The translations under genes were made by a program, and so were the position numbers. Positions 54,979 to 62,692 of a stretch of 64,000 nt of DNA are shown here, one piece after another. The stretch is from Pseudonocardia sp. ICBG1293 (GTDB lineage: Bacteria > Actinomycetota > Actinomycetes > Mycobacteriales > Pseudonocardiaceae), in the NCBI RefSeq assembly GCF_020131355.1, contig NZ_JAHLEL010000054.1, forward strand, positions 62,001 through 126,000, read 5' to 3'. Below the pieces are notes generated by a model. It made no database searches. It saw only the letters and a list, made by a program, of their open reading frames with translations, and was not told the DNA's origin. Position 1 is the first letter of the stretch. The number at the start of each line of letters is the position of its first letter.

Positions 54979-55938
54979 TCAGCCGGCCCCGGCCCGGGCG
55001 AAGAGATGCTCGGCCGCGTCGAGGCGGGGGGTGGCGATGCCGAGTCGACGTGCCTCGGCGAGGGCGTCCCGGCAGACCGCACGCGGCTCCTCCGCCTCGG
55101 GATCGGCGTGCGCCGTGAAGCTGAGACGCGCGGGCGGGAGGACGAGGGTCGCCACGGCGAGGACGCCACCGACGGCCCGTGCGGGAGCACGCAACGGGAG
55201 GAGAGCGACCCGGTGCCGGCCCAGGTCGACCCCCCGTGCCTCGAGGACGGGAAGAAGCTCGCGACCGACCAGCATCGCCGCGCGCAGGTCCCCCGGCGAC
55301 CCGGCGAGGTCCGCCAGCACGCCCCGCCGCAGCCCCTGCGCGTGCATCCCGACGTCCGCTGCGAAGTGGATCCACAGCCAGCCGCGGAAGTCGGGCTGCT
55401 CGCGGATCCGCAGGCCGGCGTCGCGGAAGGTCGTGCGGACGGCCGACTCACGTTCGCTCGGCGCCCCGCCGAGGGTGCCGAACAGGACCGAGGGCAGCAG
55501 CATCGCGCGCAGCACGCCGTCCGCGCCGAAGCCGCCTCCCGCCTGCGGGAACCCCCAGGCGACCCGGTCGACGGGGAGATCTCCGATCACGTCCAGCGGT
55601 TCGTCCCAGATGTTGCCGAAGACCAGCACCGTGGCCCGGCCGATCCTCGGTGTCAGGAACGCGGCGGCCTCGGCGAGGCGGTGGTGCCCCACGCTCAGCA
55701 CGATCAGATCGATGTCGTGGTCGTCCTCGAGCTCCTCCCGCAGGCGCACCGGCCACCGCTCGACGACGGGGCGCCCCCACGGCCGGTGCCGCAGGTCGGC
55801 GAGCTCCATATCGACCGCGTCGCCGTACGTCGCGGCGCGCCCCGGGCGGACGAGGAACTCGACCTCGTGGCCGGCCTGCTCCAGCACCCGACCGTACACG
55901 GTTGCGATCACGCCACGGCCGATCATCAGGATCTTCAC
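54979..55938 (-). CDS. Ketopantoate reductase (ApbA/PanE)-family oxidoreductase
   Basis: 319 aa. KILMIGRGVIATVYGRVLEQAGHEVEFLVRPGR (shown by its key motif MIGRGVIATVYG) is the NADPH-binding Rossmann loop; the usual GAGxxG is varied to GRGVIA. VLSVGHHRLAEAAAFL and TVLVFGNIWDEPLDVIG follow. The C-terminal helical domain has RGWLWIHFAADVGMHAQGL. Many non-PanE members reduce other 2-keto acids, and nothing ties this one to CoA synthesis. The GTG at 55938 has GAGGGG upstream. It is the first gene of the operon driven by the TTGACA-N17-TATCGT promoter at 55981-56009. Confidence 0.82.
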   Translation of the reverse strand: MKILMIGRGVIATVYGRVLEQAGHEVEFLVRPGRAATYGDAVDMELADLRHRPWGRPVVERWPVRLREELEDDHDIDLIVLSVGHHRLAEAAAFLTPRIGRATVLVFGNIWDEPLDVIGDLPVDRVAWGFPQAGGGFGADGVLRAMLLPSVLFGTLGGAPSERESAVRTTFRDAGLRIREQPDFRGWLWIHFAADVGMHAQGLRRGVLADLAGSPGDLRAAMLVGRELLPVLEARGVDLGRHRVALLPLRAPARAVGGVLAVATLVLPPARLSFTAHADPEAEEPRAVCRDALAEARRLGIATPRLDAAEHLFARAGAG

Positions 55939-55960
55939 GCCGCACCCCTCGCCGTTGAAT

Positions 55961-55975
55961 TGGAGACCATCTCCA
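55961..55975. promoter_or_regulatory. Operator 2 (TGGAGA-CCA-TCTCCA)
   Basis: A perfect 6-bp inverted repeat with 3-bp centre (55961-55975), 26 bp from the sister site and about 5 nt downstream of the -10 box, over the expected transcription start. It is the likely site for the operon's TetR regulator. Confidence 0.75.
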
Positions 55976-55980
55976 CTTGT

Positions 55981-56009
55981 ACGATATGGAGACAGTCTCC
56001 ACATGTCAA
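55981..56009 (-). promoter_or_regulatory. Consensus promoter of the reductase-P450-TetR operon
   Basis: On the minus strand: -35 TTGACA (56009-56004), 17-bp spacer, -10 TATCGT (55986-55981). Transcription should begin near 55974, giving a ~36-nt leader to the GTG at 55938. Confidence 0.75.
55987..56001. promoter_or_regulatory. Operator 1 (TGGAGA-CAG-TCTCCA) inside the promoter spacer
   Basis: A perfect inverted repeat occupying 15 of the 17 spacer bases between -35 and -10. Binding here would block RNA polymerase directly. Confidence 0.8.
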
Positions 56010-56090
56010 CGACGGGCGGGGCCCCGAGGCGGGCGCACGGGAGTCGACCGGATGGCGGCGGGCACGCGTTCCGGACCCGGAACACGCAGA

Positions 56091-56122
56091 AGGGCCGCCC
56101 TCCCGTGCGGGAGGACGGCCCT
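56091..56122 (-). terminator. Terminator after tRNA-Ala
   Basis: 14-nt arms (56091-56104 and 56109-56122, outer AGGGCCG/CGGCCCT, inner CCTCCC/GGGAGG) with one C-A mismatch and loop GTGC, 33 bp past the tRNA 3' end. Confidence 0.75.
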
Positions 56123-56154
56123 GTGCGAACGGCACGCCTACGAAGAGATTCAGA

Positions 56155-56230
56155 TGGTGGAGCTGAGGGGAATCGAACCCCTGACCTTCTCGATGCGAAC
56201 GAGACGCGCTACCAACTGCGCTACAGCCCC
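56155..56230 (-). tRNA. tRNA-Ala (anticodon CGC), CCA encoded
   Basis: The acceptor GGGGCTG pairs with CAGCTCC and includes G3-U70, the alanine identity pair. The anticodon loop TTCGCAT gives CGC (56195-56197 on the plus strand as GCG). The T loop is GGTTCGATTCC. The 3' CCA is encoded (56155-56157). Confidence 0.95.
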
Positions 56231-56282
56231 CGGTGTCCCAGGCCCGCCCTCGCGGGCCGACCTGAAGAACACTAACAGACCC

Positions 56283-57545
56283 CTATTCTCCCACCGCACG
56301 CCGGTGGGGGGTGCCCGTGTCGTACTCGTCGACCTCCTCCTCGGCGTCCACGTCGACCAGTGACGTCCCGGCCGGGACGGGGGGTGGCGGCGCTGCGGCG
56401 AGCCGCGGGAGCGACGACTCGTGCTCGGTCCCGACGGGCCCCTCGACCGTGCGGCCGCGGGCCGGGAGCACGCCCAGCGGCTCGCCGGTGCCGCGGACCC
56501 GGGTGGGCTCGCCGTCGTCGGCGGTCCAGTCGTCGTCCTCGTCGACGGGACCCGCGGTGTCGGCGGTCGCGTCCGCCTCGTCGTCGGGCCGATCGGCGCC
56601 GGAGGCGTCACGGCCACGGTCGGCCCACTCGTCGAGCTCGGGATCGTCGGCGGCCGGGGACCGGCGGGTGCCGGCCAGCCGGGCGGCGCGGCGGGCCCGG
56701 ATGCCCTCCTCGATGCGGACCTGGCGGCGCAGGTAGGTCAGGTAACCGACCAGGCCCGCGCCGACGGCGCCGGTGACCCACCAGAACACCGTCGAGACCA
56801 GCAGCGCGGCCGCACCGGCGGCGATCAGGAGCACCAGGAGCCCGAGGACGACGCGCTGACGGAACGCGTACTTGGCGTGTGCGGCCGCGGCGGCGGCCTC
56901 GGGGTCGAACCCCCCGCGGCCGGGGCGGTAGCGGGCCGGCGGGCGGGACCAGCCGTCCTCGTCCTCCTGGTCCTCGTCGAACCCGTCCGCCACCGCATCG
57001 TCGGCGTCGGCGTAGTGGCCGTCGGAGTCGTAGCGGCCGTCGGAATCGGCGCCGCGGTCGTCGAGGCCGTCGTCGTCCTCGGCGCCGTCCTCGGTGTCGT
57101 AGCGGTCGTCGGACCGGGGGTCGCGCTCCCGCTCCGGCCACGGCCCCTCATCGGTCCCGGCCCGGTCGCGGGGGCCGGGACCGTCGTCGCGCGCCCCGGG
57201 GTCGTCGCGGCCGAATGCCGCCTCCCCGGGGCCGCGAACCCGTCCCTCGTCGTCGATCTCGGTGTCCTCGACGTCGTCGTGGGCGTGGTGGTCGGTCGCG
57301 TCGACGCGCTCGCGCGGGGTGGGGACGTCGTCCCGCGCCTCCGCCAGCTCGCCGACCGTGGTCGGACCGGATCGCTGTGTCACAAGAACCTCCGGGTGTC
57401 GATGCCGCGCGGGACGTTCCAGCACCCGCCCGGAGAGCAGCGCCGGGCTGAGCCGGGCCACCTCCTGCTGACGCCGGGCGACGGTCGGGACGAGGATCAG
57501 CAGCCAGAGCACGACCAGACCCACGAAGATCAGAGAGCTGGGCAC
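56283..57545 (-). CDS. sepX: SepX/GlpR-type divisome membrane protein
   Basis: 420 aa. The N-terminal helix is SSLIFVGLVVLWLLILVPTVARRQQEVARLSPALL (key motif LLILVPTVARRQQEV), a hallmark of the actinobacterial SepX/GlpR family. A long Asp/Glu/Arg-rich disordered middle follows. Two further helices (QRVVLGLLVLLIAAGAAALL and VFWWVTGAVGAGLVGYLTYL) precede YLRRQVRIEEGIRARRAARLAG. In Streptomyces SepX acts in division-septum stability; in Corynebacterium GlpR is the membrane partner of the MoeA-like Glp. The GTG 57545 has GGGAGGAGG upstream. The nearby glp gene supports the call. Confidence 0.82.
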   Translation of the reverse strand: MPSSLIFVGLVVLWLLILVPTVARRQQEVARLSPALLSGRVLERPARHRHPEVLVTQRSGPTTVGELAEARDDVPTPRERVDATDHHAHDDVEDTEIDDEGRVRGPGEAAFGRDDPGARDDGPGPRDRAGTDEGPWPERERDPRSDDRYDTEDGAEDDDGLDDRGADSDGRYDSDGHYADADDAVADGFDEDQEDEDGWSRPPARYRPGRGGFDPEAAAAAAHAKYAFRQRVVLGLLVLLIAAGAAALLVSTVFWWVTGAVGAGLVGYLTYLRRQVRIEEGIRARRAARLAGTRRSPAADDPELDEWADRGRDASGADRPDDEADATADTAGPVDEDDDWTADDGEPTRVRGTGEPLGVLPARGRTVEGPVGTEHESSLPRLAAAPPPPVPAGTSLVDVDAEEEVDEYDTGTPHRRAVGE

Positions 57546-57739
57546 GGGCTGCCTCCTCCCCGACCGGCGCAGTCCACCCGGTGGAACGGCCCCGATCCGC
57601 GCCACCGCCGATCACCGTAATCGGGCGGGCGCCCGCACCCGGGTCGCGACGCGCCGTGGTCCCTCGGACGGACGGTGCGAAACCAGGGACGCACGGTGCA
57701 CGTGTGACTCCGGTGAGTGATCACCGGTGCTGCGCAGCG

Positions 57740-58405
57740 TCAGGGCCGGGCGGCGCGTCCGTCGCGCACCAGCCGGGCGGCGAAACCACCCGGCGGGCTC
57801 TCCTCGGCGGTCACCGCGTAGGCGTAGTGGTCGCGCCAGGCACCGTCGACGTCGAGGTAGCGCTCCAGCAGCCCCTCACGACGCAGCCCGAGCCGGGCGA
57901 GCACGGCGATGCTGGCCGCGTTCTCCGGGCGGACCGTGGCCTCGACCCGGTGCAGCCGGACGGGCCCGAAGCAGTGGTCCAGGACGAGTGCGACGGCGGC
58001 GGTGGTGATCCCGCGCCCGACCAGTGTCGAGTCCAGCCAGTAGCCGACGTACCCCGACAGCAGCGGCTCGCGGACGACGTTGCCGACCATCACGTGGCCG
58101 GCCATCGCCCCGTCGACGGTGATCGCGAACGGCAGCGACAGCCCGCGCCGGGCCGCCCCGCGCAGCAGCCACCAGCGACCGGGCCACTCCACCCCGGAGT
58201 TGCGGCGTGCCCAGCCGCCGTGGGTCGTCGGCTCCCAGGGGCGGAGGACGTGCTCGTCGCGCACCCGGATCCGGGCCCAGTCACCGCCGTCGCGCAGCCG
58301 CACCGGGCGCAGCCCCACCTCGTGCCCCCGCACCCGCAGCGGCCCGAGCACCACCGGCCAGCCGGGGTGACCGCCGGGCGGTTCGGGGACGGCGGACGGT
58401 GGCAC
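57740..58405 (-). CDS. RimJ/RimL-type GNAT acetyltransferase
   Basis: 221 aa. GNAT fold: GLRPVRLRDGGDWARIRVRDE, MAGHVMVGNVV, YVGYWLDSTLVGRGITTAAVALVLDHCF (acetyl-CoA loop RGITTAA), and LHRVEATVRPENAASIAVLARLGLRREG (the RxxNxxSxxxLxKxGF equivalent). RimJ-like members acetylate protein N-termini; the actual substrate is unknown. It lies 5 bp after glp and 194 bp before sepX on the same strand, the conserved galU-glp-rimJ-sepX order. Confidence 0.88.
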   Translation of the reverse strand: MPPSAVPEPPGGHPGWPVVLGPLRVRGHEVGLRPVRLRDGGDWARIRVRDEHVLRPWEPTTHGGWARRNSGVEWPGRWWLLRGAARRGLSLPFAITVDGAMAGHVMVGNVVREPLLSGYVGYWLDSTLVGRGITTAAVALVLDHCFGPVRLHRVEATVRPENAASIAVLARLGLRREGLLERYLDVDGAWRDHYAYAVTAEESPPGGFAARLVRDGRAARP

Positions 58406-58410
58406 GCGGG

Positions 58411-59631
58411 TCAGTTCCGCCCGCGGGGAACGAGCTCGACGTGCTCGCCGACGGTCATCTCGGTCACGTCGGACTCGATGACCGCGAGCGCGTTGACCTC
58501 GGACAGCACGGCCAGCAGGTGGGTGCCCGACGCCCCGAGCGGCTGGGCGAGCAGCTCGCCGTCGTCGTCGGACCGCAGCAGGCGCGCCGGGACGTAGGAG
58601 CGCCTGCCGGCCGGGGAGACGATCGGCGAGGTCAGCCGCGCGGTCCAGGTGCGGCGTACCGGCTCCTGGCCCAGCGCCAGCCGGACCAGCGGCCGGACGA
58701 ACACCTCGAACAGCACCAGCGCGGTGGCCGGGTGCGACGGGAACAGGAACACCGGCACGGCGTCCGGGCCCAGGCGTCCGTAGCCCTGCGCGGAGCCCGG
58801 GTGCATCGCGACGCGTGTGTCGTCGATGCCACCGAGGTCGGCCAGCCCGCTCTTGGCCTCGGCCGCGGTCGTCCCCCCGCCCGCACCGCAGACCACGACG
58901 ATCTCCGACGCCGGCAGCAGGTCCTCGACGGCGCCGCGGATCTCCGCGGCGCTGCCGCCGACGGTCCGGGGCCGGTTGGTCTCCGCGCCCGCCTCGCGGG
59001 CGGCGGCGACGACGGCGTGCGAGCAGACGTCGGCGACCTGCCCGGACGCGGCCGACCGGCTCACCTCCACCAGCTCGTCGCCGACCGAGACGACCGAGAC
59101 CCGCGGGCGCGGGTGCACGAGCAGCTTGTCGCGGCCGGCGGCGGCGAGCATCGCGACCTGGGCCGAGCCGACGACCTCGCCCTCGCGGACGGCGACGTCA
59201 CCGGACTGGACGTCCTCCCCCACCCGGCGCACGAAGCCCGCCGAGGGCACGCCGCGGCGGATCGTGAGGCGCGCGGTGCCCCCGTCGGTCCACCCCAGCG
59301 GGGCGACGGCGTCGGCGAGGGTCGGCAGCGGCGCCCCCGCCGCGACCCGGACGGCCTGGCCGGGCTGCAGACGCAGCGGCTGGCGCGACCCCGCGGCGAT
59401 CTCCCCCACCACCGGGACGGTGACCGGGGACGCGTCGGTGGCCCCGGCGACGTCGACGCTGCGCACCGCGTAGCCGTCGATCGCGGCCTGGTCGAAGACC
59501 GGCAGCGGACGGGCCGCGACGACCTCCTCGGCGCTGCGCAGACCCTGCGCGTCGGTGATCGCGACGCGCACCGGTGCCGGGCGCACCGCCACGTCCAGGA
59601 TGCGGGACAGGTGATCGGTGACCGTGCGCAC
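58411..59631 (-). CDS. glp: MoeA/gephyrin-like protein Glp (probable divisome-associated, degenerate)
   Basis: 406 aa. MoeA fold: PLPVFDQAAIDGYAVRSVDV (N-terminal domain), AAGSRQPLRLQPGQAVRVAAGAPLP, VSVVSVGDELVE, and a C-terminal beta domain. Positions that define active MoeA are altered. The usual SGGVSxGxYD is GAGGGTTAAEAKSG here, and the usual QPGKP is MHPGSAQG. This fits the Corynebacterium Glp, a non-catalytic MoeA homologue that binds FtsZ and its partner GlpR. It lies 2 bp after galU and before rimJ and sepX. Confidence 0.8.
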   Translation of the reverse strand: MRTVTDHLSRILDVAVRPAPVRVAITDAQGLRSAEEVVAARPLPVFDQAAIDGYAVRSVDVAGATDASPVTVPVVGEIAAGSRQPLRLQPGQAVRVAAGAPLPTLADAVAPLGWTDGGTARLTIRRGVPSAGFVRRVGEDVQSGDVAVREGEVVGSAQVAMLAAAGRDKLLVHPRPRVSVVSVGDELVEVSRSAASGQVADVCSHAVVAAAREAGAETNRPRTVGGSAAEIRGAVEDLLPASEIVVVCGAGGGTTAAEAKSGLADLGGIDDTRVAMHPGSAQGYGRLGPDAVPVFLFPSHPATALVLFEVFVRPLVRLALGQEPVRRTWTARLTSPIVSPAGRRSYVPARLLRSDDDGELLAQPLGASGTHLLAVLSEVNALAVIESDVTEMTVGEHVELVPRGRN

Positions 59632-59633
59632 TC

Positions 59634-60539
59634 TCAGTCCTTCAGTCGCTCGTTCAGCCAGTTCCGCAGGTCCTCGCCGTACTCCGCGTGCTCCAGCATG
59701 AAGTCGACGGAGGCCCGTGCGTACCCGGCCGGGTTGCCCAGGTCGTGCCGGCCGCCGCGGTGCACGACGACGTGCACCGGGTGCCCCTCGGCGATCAGCA
59801 GCGCGACCGCGTCGGTCAGCTGCAGCTCACCGCCTGCGCCGGGGGTGATCCGGTCCAGCGCGTCGAAGATCGCCCGGTCGAGCAGGTAGCGACCGGCCGC
59901 GGCGAACGTCGAGGGGGCCTCGTCCGGGGACGGCTTCTCGACCATCCCGTGGACCTGCTTGACGTCGTCGTCGTCGTCGGTGTCGGAGACCTCGAAGACC
60001 CCGTACGCCGCGATCTGCTCGCGCGGGACGTCGAACGCACACAGCACGCTGCCGCCGTGCCGCTCGCGGACCTCGGCCATGCGGGCGAGCACGCCCGTCG
60101 GGAGGACCAGGTCGTCGGGCAGCAGGACGGCGACGGCCTGCTCGTCCTGCGCCAGCGCCGGGCCGGCCTGGGCCACCGCGTGACCCAGGCCCTTGGGCTC
60201 GTACTGGTACACCGACTCGACCTCGAGCAGGCCGGGCGCGCGGCGGACCTTCTCCGCCAGCTCGTCCTTGCCGCGGCCCTCCAGGGTCTTCACCAGCTCG
60301 TCGTCGGTGCGGAAGTAGGCCGCCACCGAGTCCTTGCCCGGGGAGGTCACGACCAGCAGCCGCTGCGCCCCGGCCTCCGCGGCCTCCGCGGCGACCAGCT
60401 CGATCCCAGGCGTGTCGACGACGGGGAGCAGCTCCTTCGGCACGGCCTTGGTCGTCGGCAGGAACCGGGTGCCCAGACCCGCCGCCGGGACGACGGCGGT
60501 GCGGAAGGCCCCGGTGCCGCTGGACGTCTGCACGCTCAT
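59634..60539 (-). CDS. galU: UTP-glucose-1-phosphate uridylyltransferase
   Basis: 301 aa. It makes UDP-glucose for cell-wall and storage glycans. PAAGLGTRFLPTTKAVPKEL is the nucleotide loop (N-terminal). VYQYEPKGLGHAVAQA, VLLPDDLV, MVEKPSPDEAPS and GRYLLDRAIFDALD are all typical. The ATG 60539 lies 8 nt after TAGGCT. It starts the galU-glp-rimJ-sepX run and is divergent from the 5-formyl-THF cyclo-ligase gene. Confidence 0.95.
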   Translation of the reverse strand: MSVQTSSGTGAFRTAVVPAAGLGTRFLPTTKAVPKELLPVVDTPGIELVAAEAAEAGAQRLLVVTSPGKDSVAAYFRTDDELVKTLEGRGKDELAEKVRRAPGLLEVESVYQYEPKGLGHAVAQAGPALAQDEQAVAVLLPDDLVLPTGVLARMAEVRERHGGSVLCAFDVPREQIAAYGVFEVSDTDDDDDVKQVHGMVEKPSPDEAPSTFAAAGRYLLDRAIFDALDRITPGAGGELQLTDAVALLIAEGHPVHVVVHRGGRHDLGNPAGYARASVDFMLEHAEYGEDLRNWLNERLKD

Positions 60540-60547
60540 GGTCGGCG

Positions 60548-60569
60548 AGCCTAGCCACAGCTCTAGCCT
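60548..60569. promoter_or_regulatory. Divergent leaderless promoters (galU / cyclo-ligase)
   Basis: Minus: TAGGCT (60553-60548), 8 nt to the galU ATG. Plus: TAGCCT (60564-60569), 6 nt to the GTG at 60576. The two start codons are only 36 bp apart. Confidence 0.55.
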
Positions 60570-60575
60570 GGGGCG

Positions 60576-61223
60576 GTGACGGCTCGCGCGGAGGACGGTG
60601 GCGGATCGTCGCCTGATCAGGGTGCACCGGCCGGTGGGACGAAGCGGGCACTGCGCCGCGCCCTGCTCGCCCGGCGCCGGGAACGCCCCGCGCCCGACCG
60701 GGCGGCCGCGACCGCGGCGCTGGCCGTGCACCTGTGCGCGCTCGCGGCCGTGCGCCCCGGCCCGGTGGCCTGCTACCTGCCGATCGGCACCGAACCCGGC
60801 GGGGCGGGCCCGGGCGTGCCGTCACTGCCCGACACGCTGCTCGCCGCCGGGCACGAGGTCCTCGCGCCCGTGGTCCCGGAGCTGCCGGGGCCGCTGGACT
60901 GGACCGTCCACCACGGCCCCGAGGACCTGGCCCCCGGACCGCTCGGCGTCGTCGAGCCGACCGGGCCCCGGCTCGGGCCCGCCGCGCTGGCGTCGGCGGG
61001 CCTGGTCGTGGTGCCCGCACTGGCCGTCGACCGGCGGGGGCGACGCCTGGGCCGCGGCGGGGGCTTCTACGACCGGACGCTCCCGCTCGCCGCGCCCGGC
61101 GCCCTGCTGGTCGTCCCGCTGTACGACGGCGAGCTGCGCGACGAGGTCCCGGCCGAGGAGCACGACGTCGCGGTCGGGTCCGTCGTGCTGCCCCGCGACG
61201 GGGTGGTGCATCTCTCGCCCTGA
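60576..61223 (+). CDS. 5-formyltetrahydrofolate cyclo-ligase
   Basis: 215 aa. It converts 5-formyl-THF to 5,10-methenyl-THF using ATP. KRALRRALLARRRERP (N-terminal basic helix), ACYLPIGTEPG, VVVPALAVDRRGRRLGRGGGFYDR (signature GRGGGFYDR) and VPLYDGEL are present. The first ~20 residues are low-complexity. The conserved neighbour order (galU, cyclo-ligase, FmdB-type gene) matches M. tuberculosis Rv0993-Rv0992c-Rv0991c. Confidence 0.93.
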   Translation: MTARAEDGGGSSPDQGAPAGGTKRALRRALLARRRERPAPDRAAATAALAVHLCALAAVRPGPVACYLPIGTEPGGAGPGVPSLPDTLLAAGHEVLAPVVPELPGPLDWTVHHGPEDLAPGPLGVVEPTGPRLGPAALASAGLVVVPALAVDRRGRRLGRGGGFYDRTLPLAAPGALLVVPLYDGELRDEVPAEEHDVAVGSVVLPRDGVVHLSP

Positions 61224-61259
61224 CCGTGTGGACGGGTCGGACCGGCCGTCGCCCCGGAG

Positions 61260-61265
61260 TATGCT
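61260..61265 (+). promoter_or_regulatory. -10 box of the FmdB/Ruc-like gene
   Basis: TATGCT (61260-61265) overlaps the first two bases of the CIRCE element. TCGGAC at 61237-61242 is a weak -35 with 17-bp spacing. Confidence 0.45.
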
Positions 61266-61290
61266 GGCACTCGCTCTCGTCGAGTGCCAG
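61264..61290 (+). promoter_or_regulatory. CIRCE element (HrcA operator)
   Basis: CTGGCACTC (61264-61272), 9 bp, then GAGTGCCAG (61282-61290). This matches the CIRCE pattern TTAGCACTC-N9-GAGTGCTAA in its core and exact spacing. It overlaps the -10 and start of the zinc-ribbon gene, indicating HrcA repression and heat induction. Confidence 0.82.
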
Positions 61291-61330
61291 CCCGCGGGCG
61301 GGCACCGCCCCGTTTCGTCCGGAGGATGTT

Positions 61331-61648
61331 GTGCCGACCTACCAGTACGCATGCACCGCGTGTGACCACCGCTTCGAGGCGGTGCAGTCGTTCTCCGACG
61401 ATGCCCTCGACACCTGCCCGAACTGCGGCGGGAAGCTGCGCAAGGTCTTCTCCTCGGTGGGCATCGTGTTCAAGGGCAGCGGCTTCTACCGCACCGACTC
61501 CCGCTCGGGCTCGGTGAGCGGTGGGTCCTCGTCCGACTCGGCGAAGTCCGAGAGCTCCTCGTCGAGCTCGTCCTCGGACTCGGGCGGCTCCTCGTCGTCG
61601 ACGTCGTCCACGACCTCGTCCTCGTCCTCGAAGGCCGCCGCCGCCTGA
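61331..61648 (+). CDS. FmdB-family zinc ribbon with Ser-rich disordered tail (Ruc-like)
   Basis: 105 aa. The zinc ribbon has CTAC and CPNC (residues about 8-11 and 29-32), complete with four Cys. VFSSVGIVFKGSGFYRTDSR follows, then about 45 residues almost all Ser with Gly/Asp/Thr, surely disordered. The architecture and position match M. tuberculosis Rv0991c, reported as the redox-regulated chaperone Ruc with an unstructured C-terminus. A CIRCE element upstream supports a heat-shock role. The GTG at 61331 has GGAGG (61321-61325). It is a paralogue of the degenerate FmdB protein at 12590. Confidence 0.85.
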   Translation: MPTYQYACTACDHRFEAVQSFSDDALDTCPNCGGKLRKVFSSVGIVFKGSGFYRTDSRSGSVSGGSSSDSAKSESSSSSSSSDSGGSSSSTSSTTSSSSSKAAAA

Positions 61649-61747
61649 TCCGTCCACAACCGGCCGGGTTGTCCACAGGCCGGACGCACGGCCGGCCCGC
61701 GCCCACCCCCCGTCCTAGCGTCGTCACGACGACGACGGAGGGTGGCC

Positions 61748-62398
61748 ATGACGGAGCGGACAGAGCGGGCGGAGCGCCCGTGGGACCGGCTGCTGCGGCG
61801 GCCCTCCTGGTCACGGGCGCTGCTGGCGCGCCGCCTGCTGGCCGCCGTGCTGGCGGTCGCCGCCGTGGTGGTGGCGTTGCTCCCCGCCCCCGGCGCCGAA
61901 CGGGTCCCGGTACTGGTCGCGGCTCGTGACCTCGGCCCCGGCACGGCGCTGGGCCCGGCGGACGTCCTGGTGGCCGCCTGGCCGCCCGCCCTGGCCCCGG
62001 CCGGCGCCCTGACCACGTCCGCGGCCGTGACCGGGCGGCTGCTCGCCGGGCCGGTCACCGCGGGGGAACCGATCGGCGAGCTGCGACTGGTCGGCCCCGC
62101 GCTCGCGGTCGCCGCCGGCGGGCCGGACGCCTCGGCGGTGCCGCTGCGCCCGGCCGACCCGGCGGTGGCCGCACTGCTCTCGCCCGGATCCCGGGTGGAT
62201 GTCGTGGCGGCCGGTCCGGACGGCGCGCGGGTGCTGGCCGCCCGGGCGGGGGTGGTGGCCGTGCTGCCGCCCGCCCCCGGGGCCGCCGGGGCGCGCGCGG
62301 ACCCGGGGCCGCTGGTGCTGGTCGCGCTGCCCGAGGCCGAGGCGACCGCGGTGGCGGCGGCGACGCTGGCCGGCGAGGTGACGGTGACCCTGCGGTGA
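61748..62398 (+). CDS. SAF-domain (CpaB/RcpC-like) membrane protein
   Basis: 216 aa. The N-terminal basic region precedes a helix RRLLAAVLAVAAVVVALLPAP (about residues 28-48). The SAF domain follows (VPVLVAARDLGPGTALGPADVLVAAWP; TGRLLAGPVTAGEPI). Such proteins are annotated as Flp-pilus assembly CpaB/RcpC-like, but no pilus genes are near. GGAGGG precedes the ATG 61748. It follows the zinc-ribbon gene at 99 bp, a conserved actinobacterial linkage, so a cell-envelope role is more likely than pili. Confidence 0.78.
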   Translation: MTERTERAERPWDRLLRRPSWSRALLARRLLAAVLAVAAVVVALLPAPGAERVPVLVAARDLGPGTALGPADVLVAAWPPALAPAGALTTSAAVTGRLLAGPVTAGEPIGELRLVGPALAVAAGGPDASAVPLRPADPAVAALLSPGSRVDVVAAGPDGARVLAARAGVVAVLPPAPGAAGARADPGPLVLVALPEAEATAVAAATLAGEVTVTLR

Positions 62399-62427
62399 AC
62401 GCGGCGGCCCTTCTCGTCGGGTGCGGC

Positions 62428-62595
62428 TCAGCCCCCGTGGTGCGGCGGGCGGTTCTCGGTGAACCAACGGTCGGGGTCCGCGGCCTCCCGCTCGTCGGCG
62501 GCGCCGTGGTCGGCCCGCTCGTCGGCCGAGGTCGAGGGGTCGTCGCCGAAGATCTCCTCGATCCGTCGACGCATCCGGTCCGCGGGCTCGCTCAT
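62428..62595 (-). CDS. Small acidic hypothetical protein (55 aa)
   Basis: ATG at 62595, TGA at 62430-62428. The sequence MSEPADRMRRRIEEIFGDDP begins it, and it ends DPDRWFTENRPPHHGG. It is helical at the N-terminus, then Asp/Glu/Ala-rich. I do not recognise a family. It is divergent from the MT0933-like gene. Its start codon lies in a 13-bp inverted repeat shared with that gene's upstream region, so the two are probably co-regulated. CACCAT 6 nt upstream could be a leaderless -10. Confidence 0.6.
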   Translation of the reverse strand: MSEPADRMRRRIEEIFGDDPSTSADERADHGAADEREAADPDRWFTENRPPHHGG

Positions 62596-62607
62596 GACCC
62601 CATGGTG
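62595..62607. promoter_or_regulatory. Inverted-repeat arm at the small-gene start
   Basis: TGACCCCATGGTG (62595-62607) is the exact reverse complement of CACCATGGGGTCA at 62696-62708. It overlaps the ATG of the 55-aa gene. Confidence 0.55.
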
Positions 62608-62692
62608 CCGCGCCGGGGCGGAGCGGGTGCATACCGATCACGCGTCACCTTCCCGTGCCGGGTTCGCGGCGCCCCACGGCGACGGGCCCGGG

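Noticed and set aside
54979..55938. panE (pantothenate synthesis)
   Set aside because: It is family-level similarity only; the Rossmann loop is altered and the operon context (P450, TetR) does not fit CoA synthesis.
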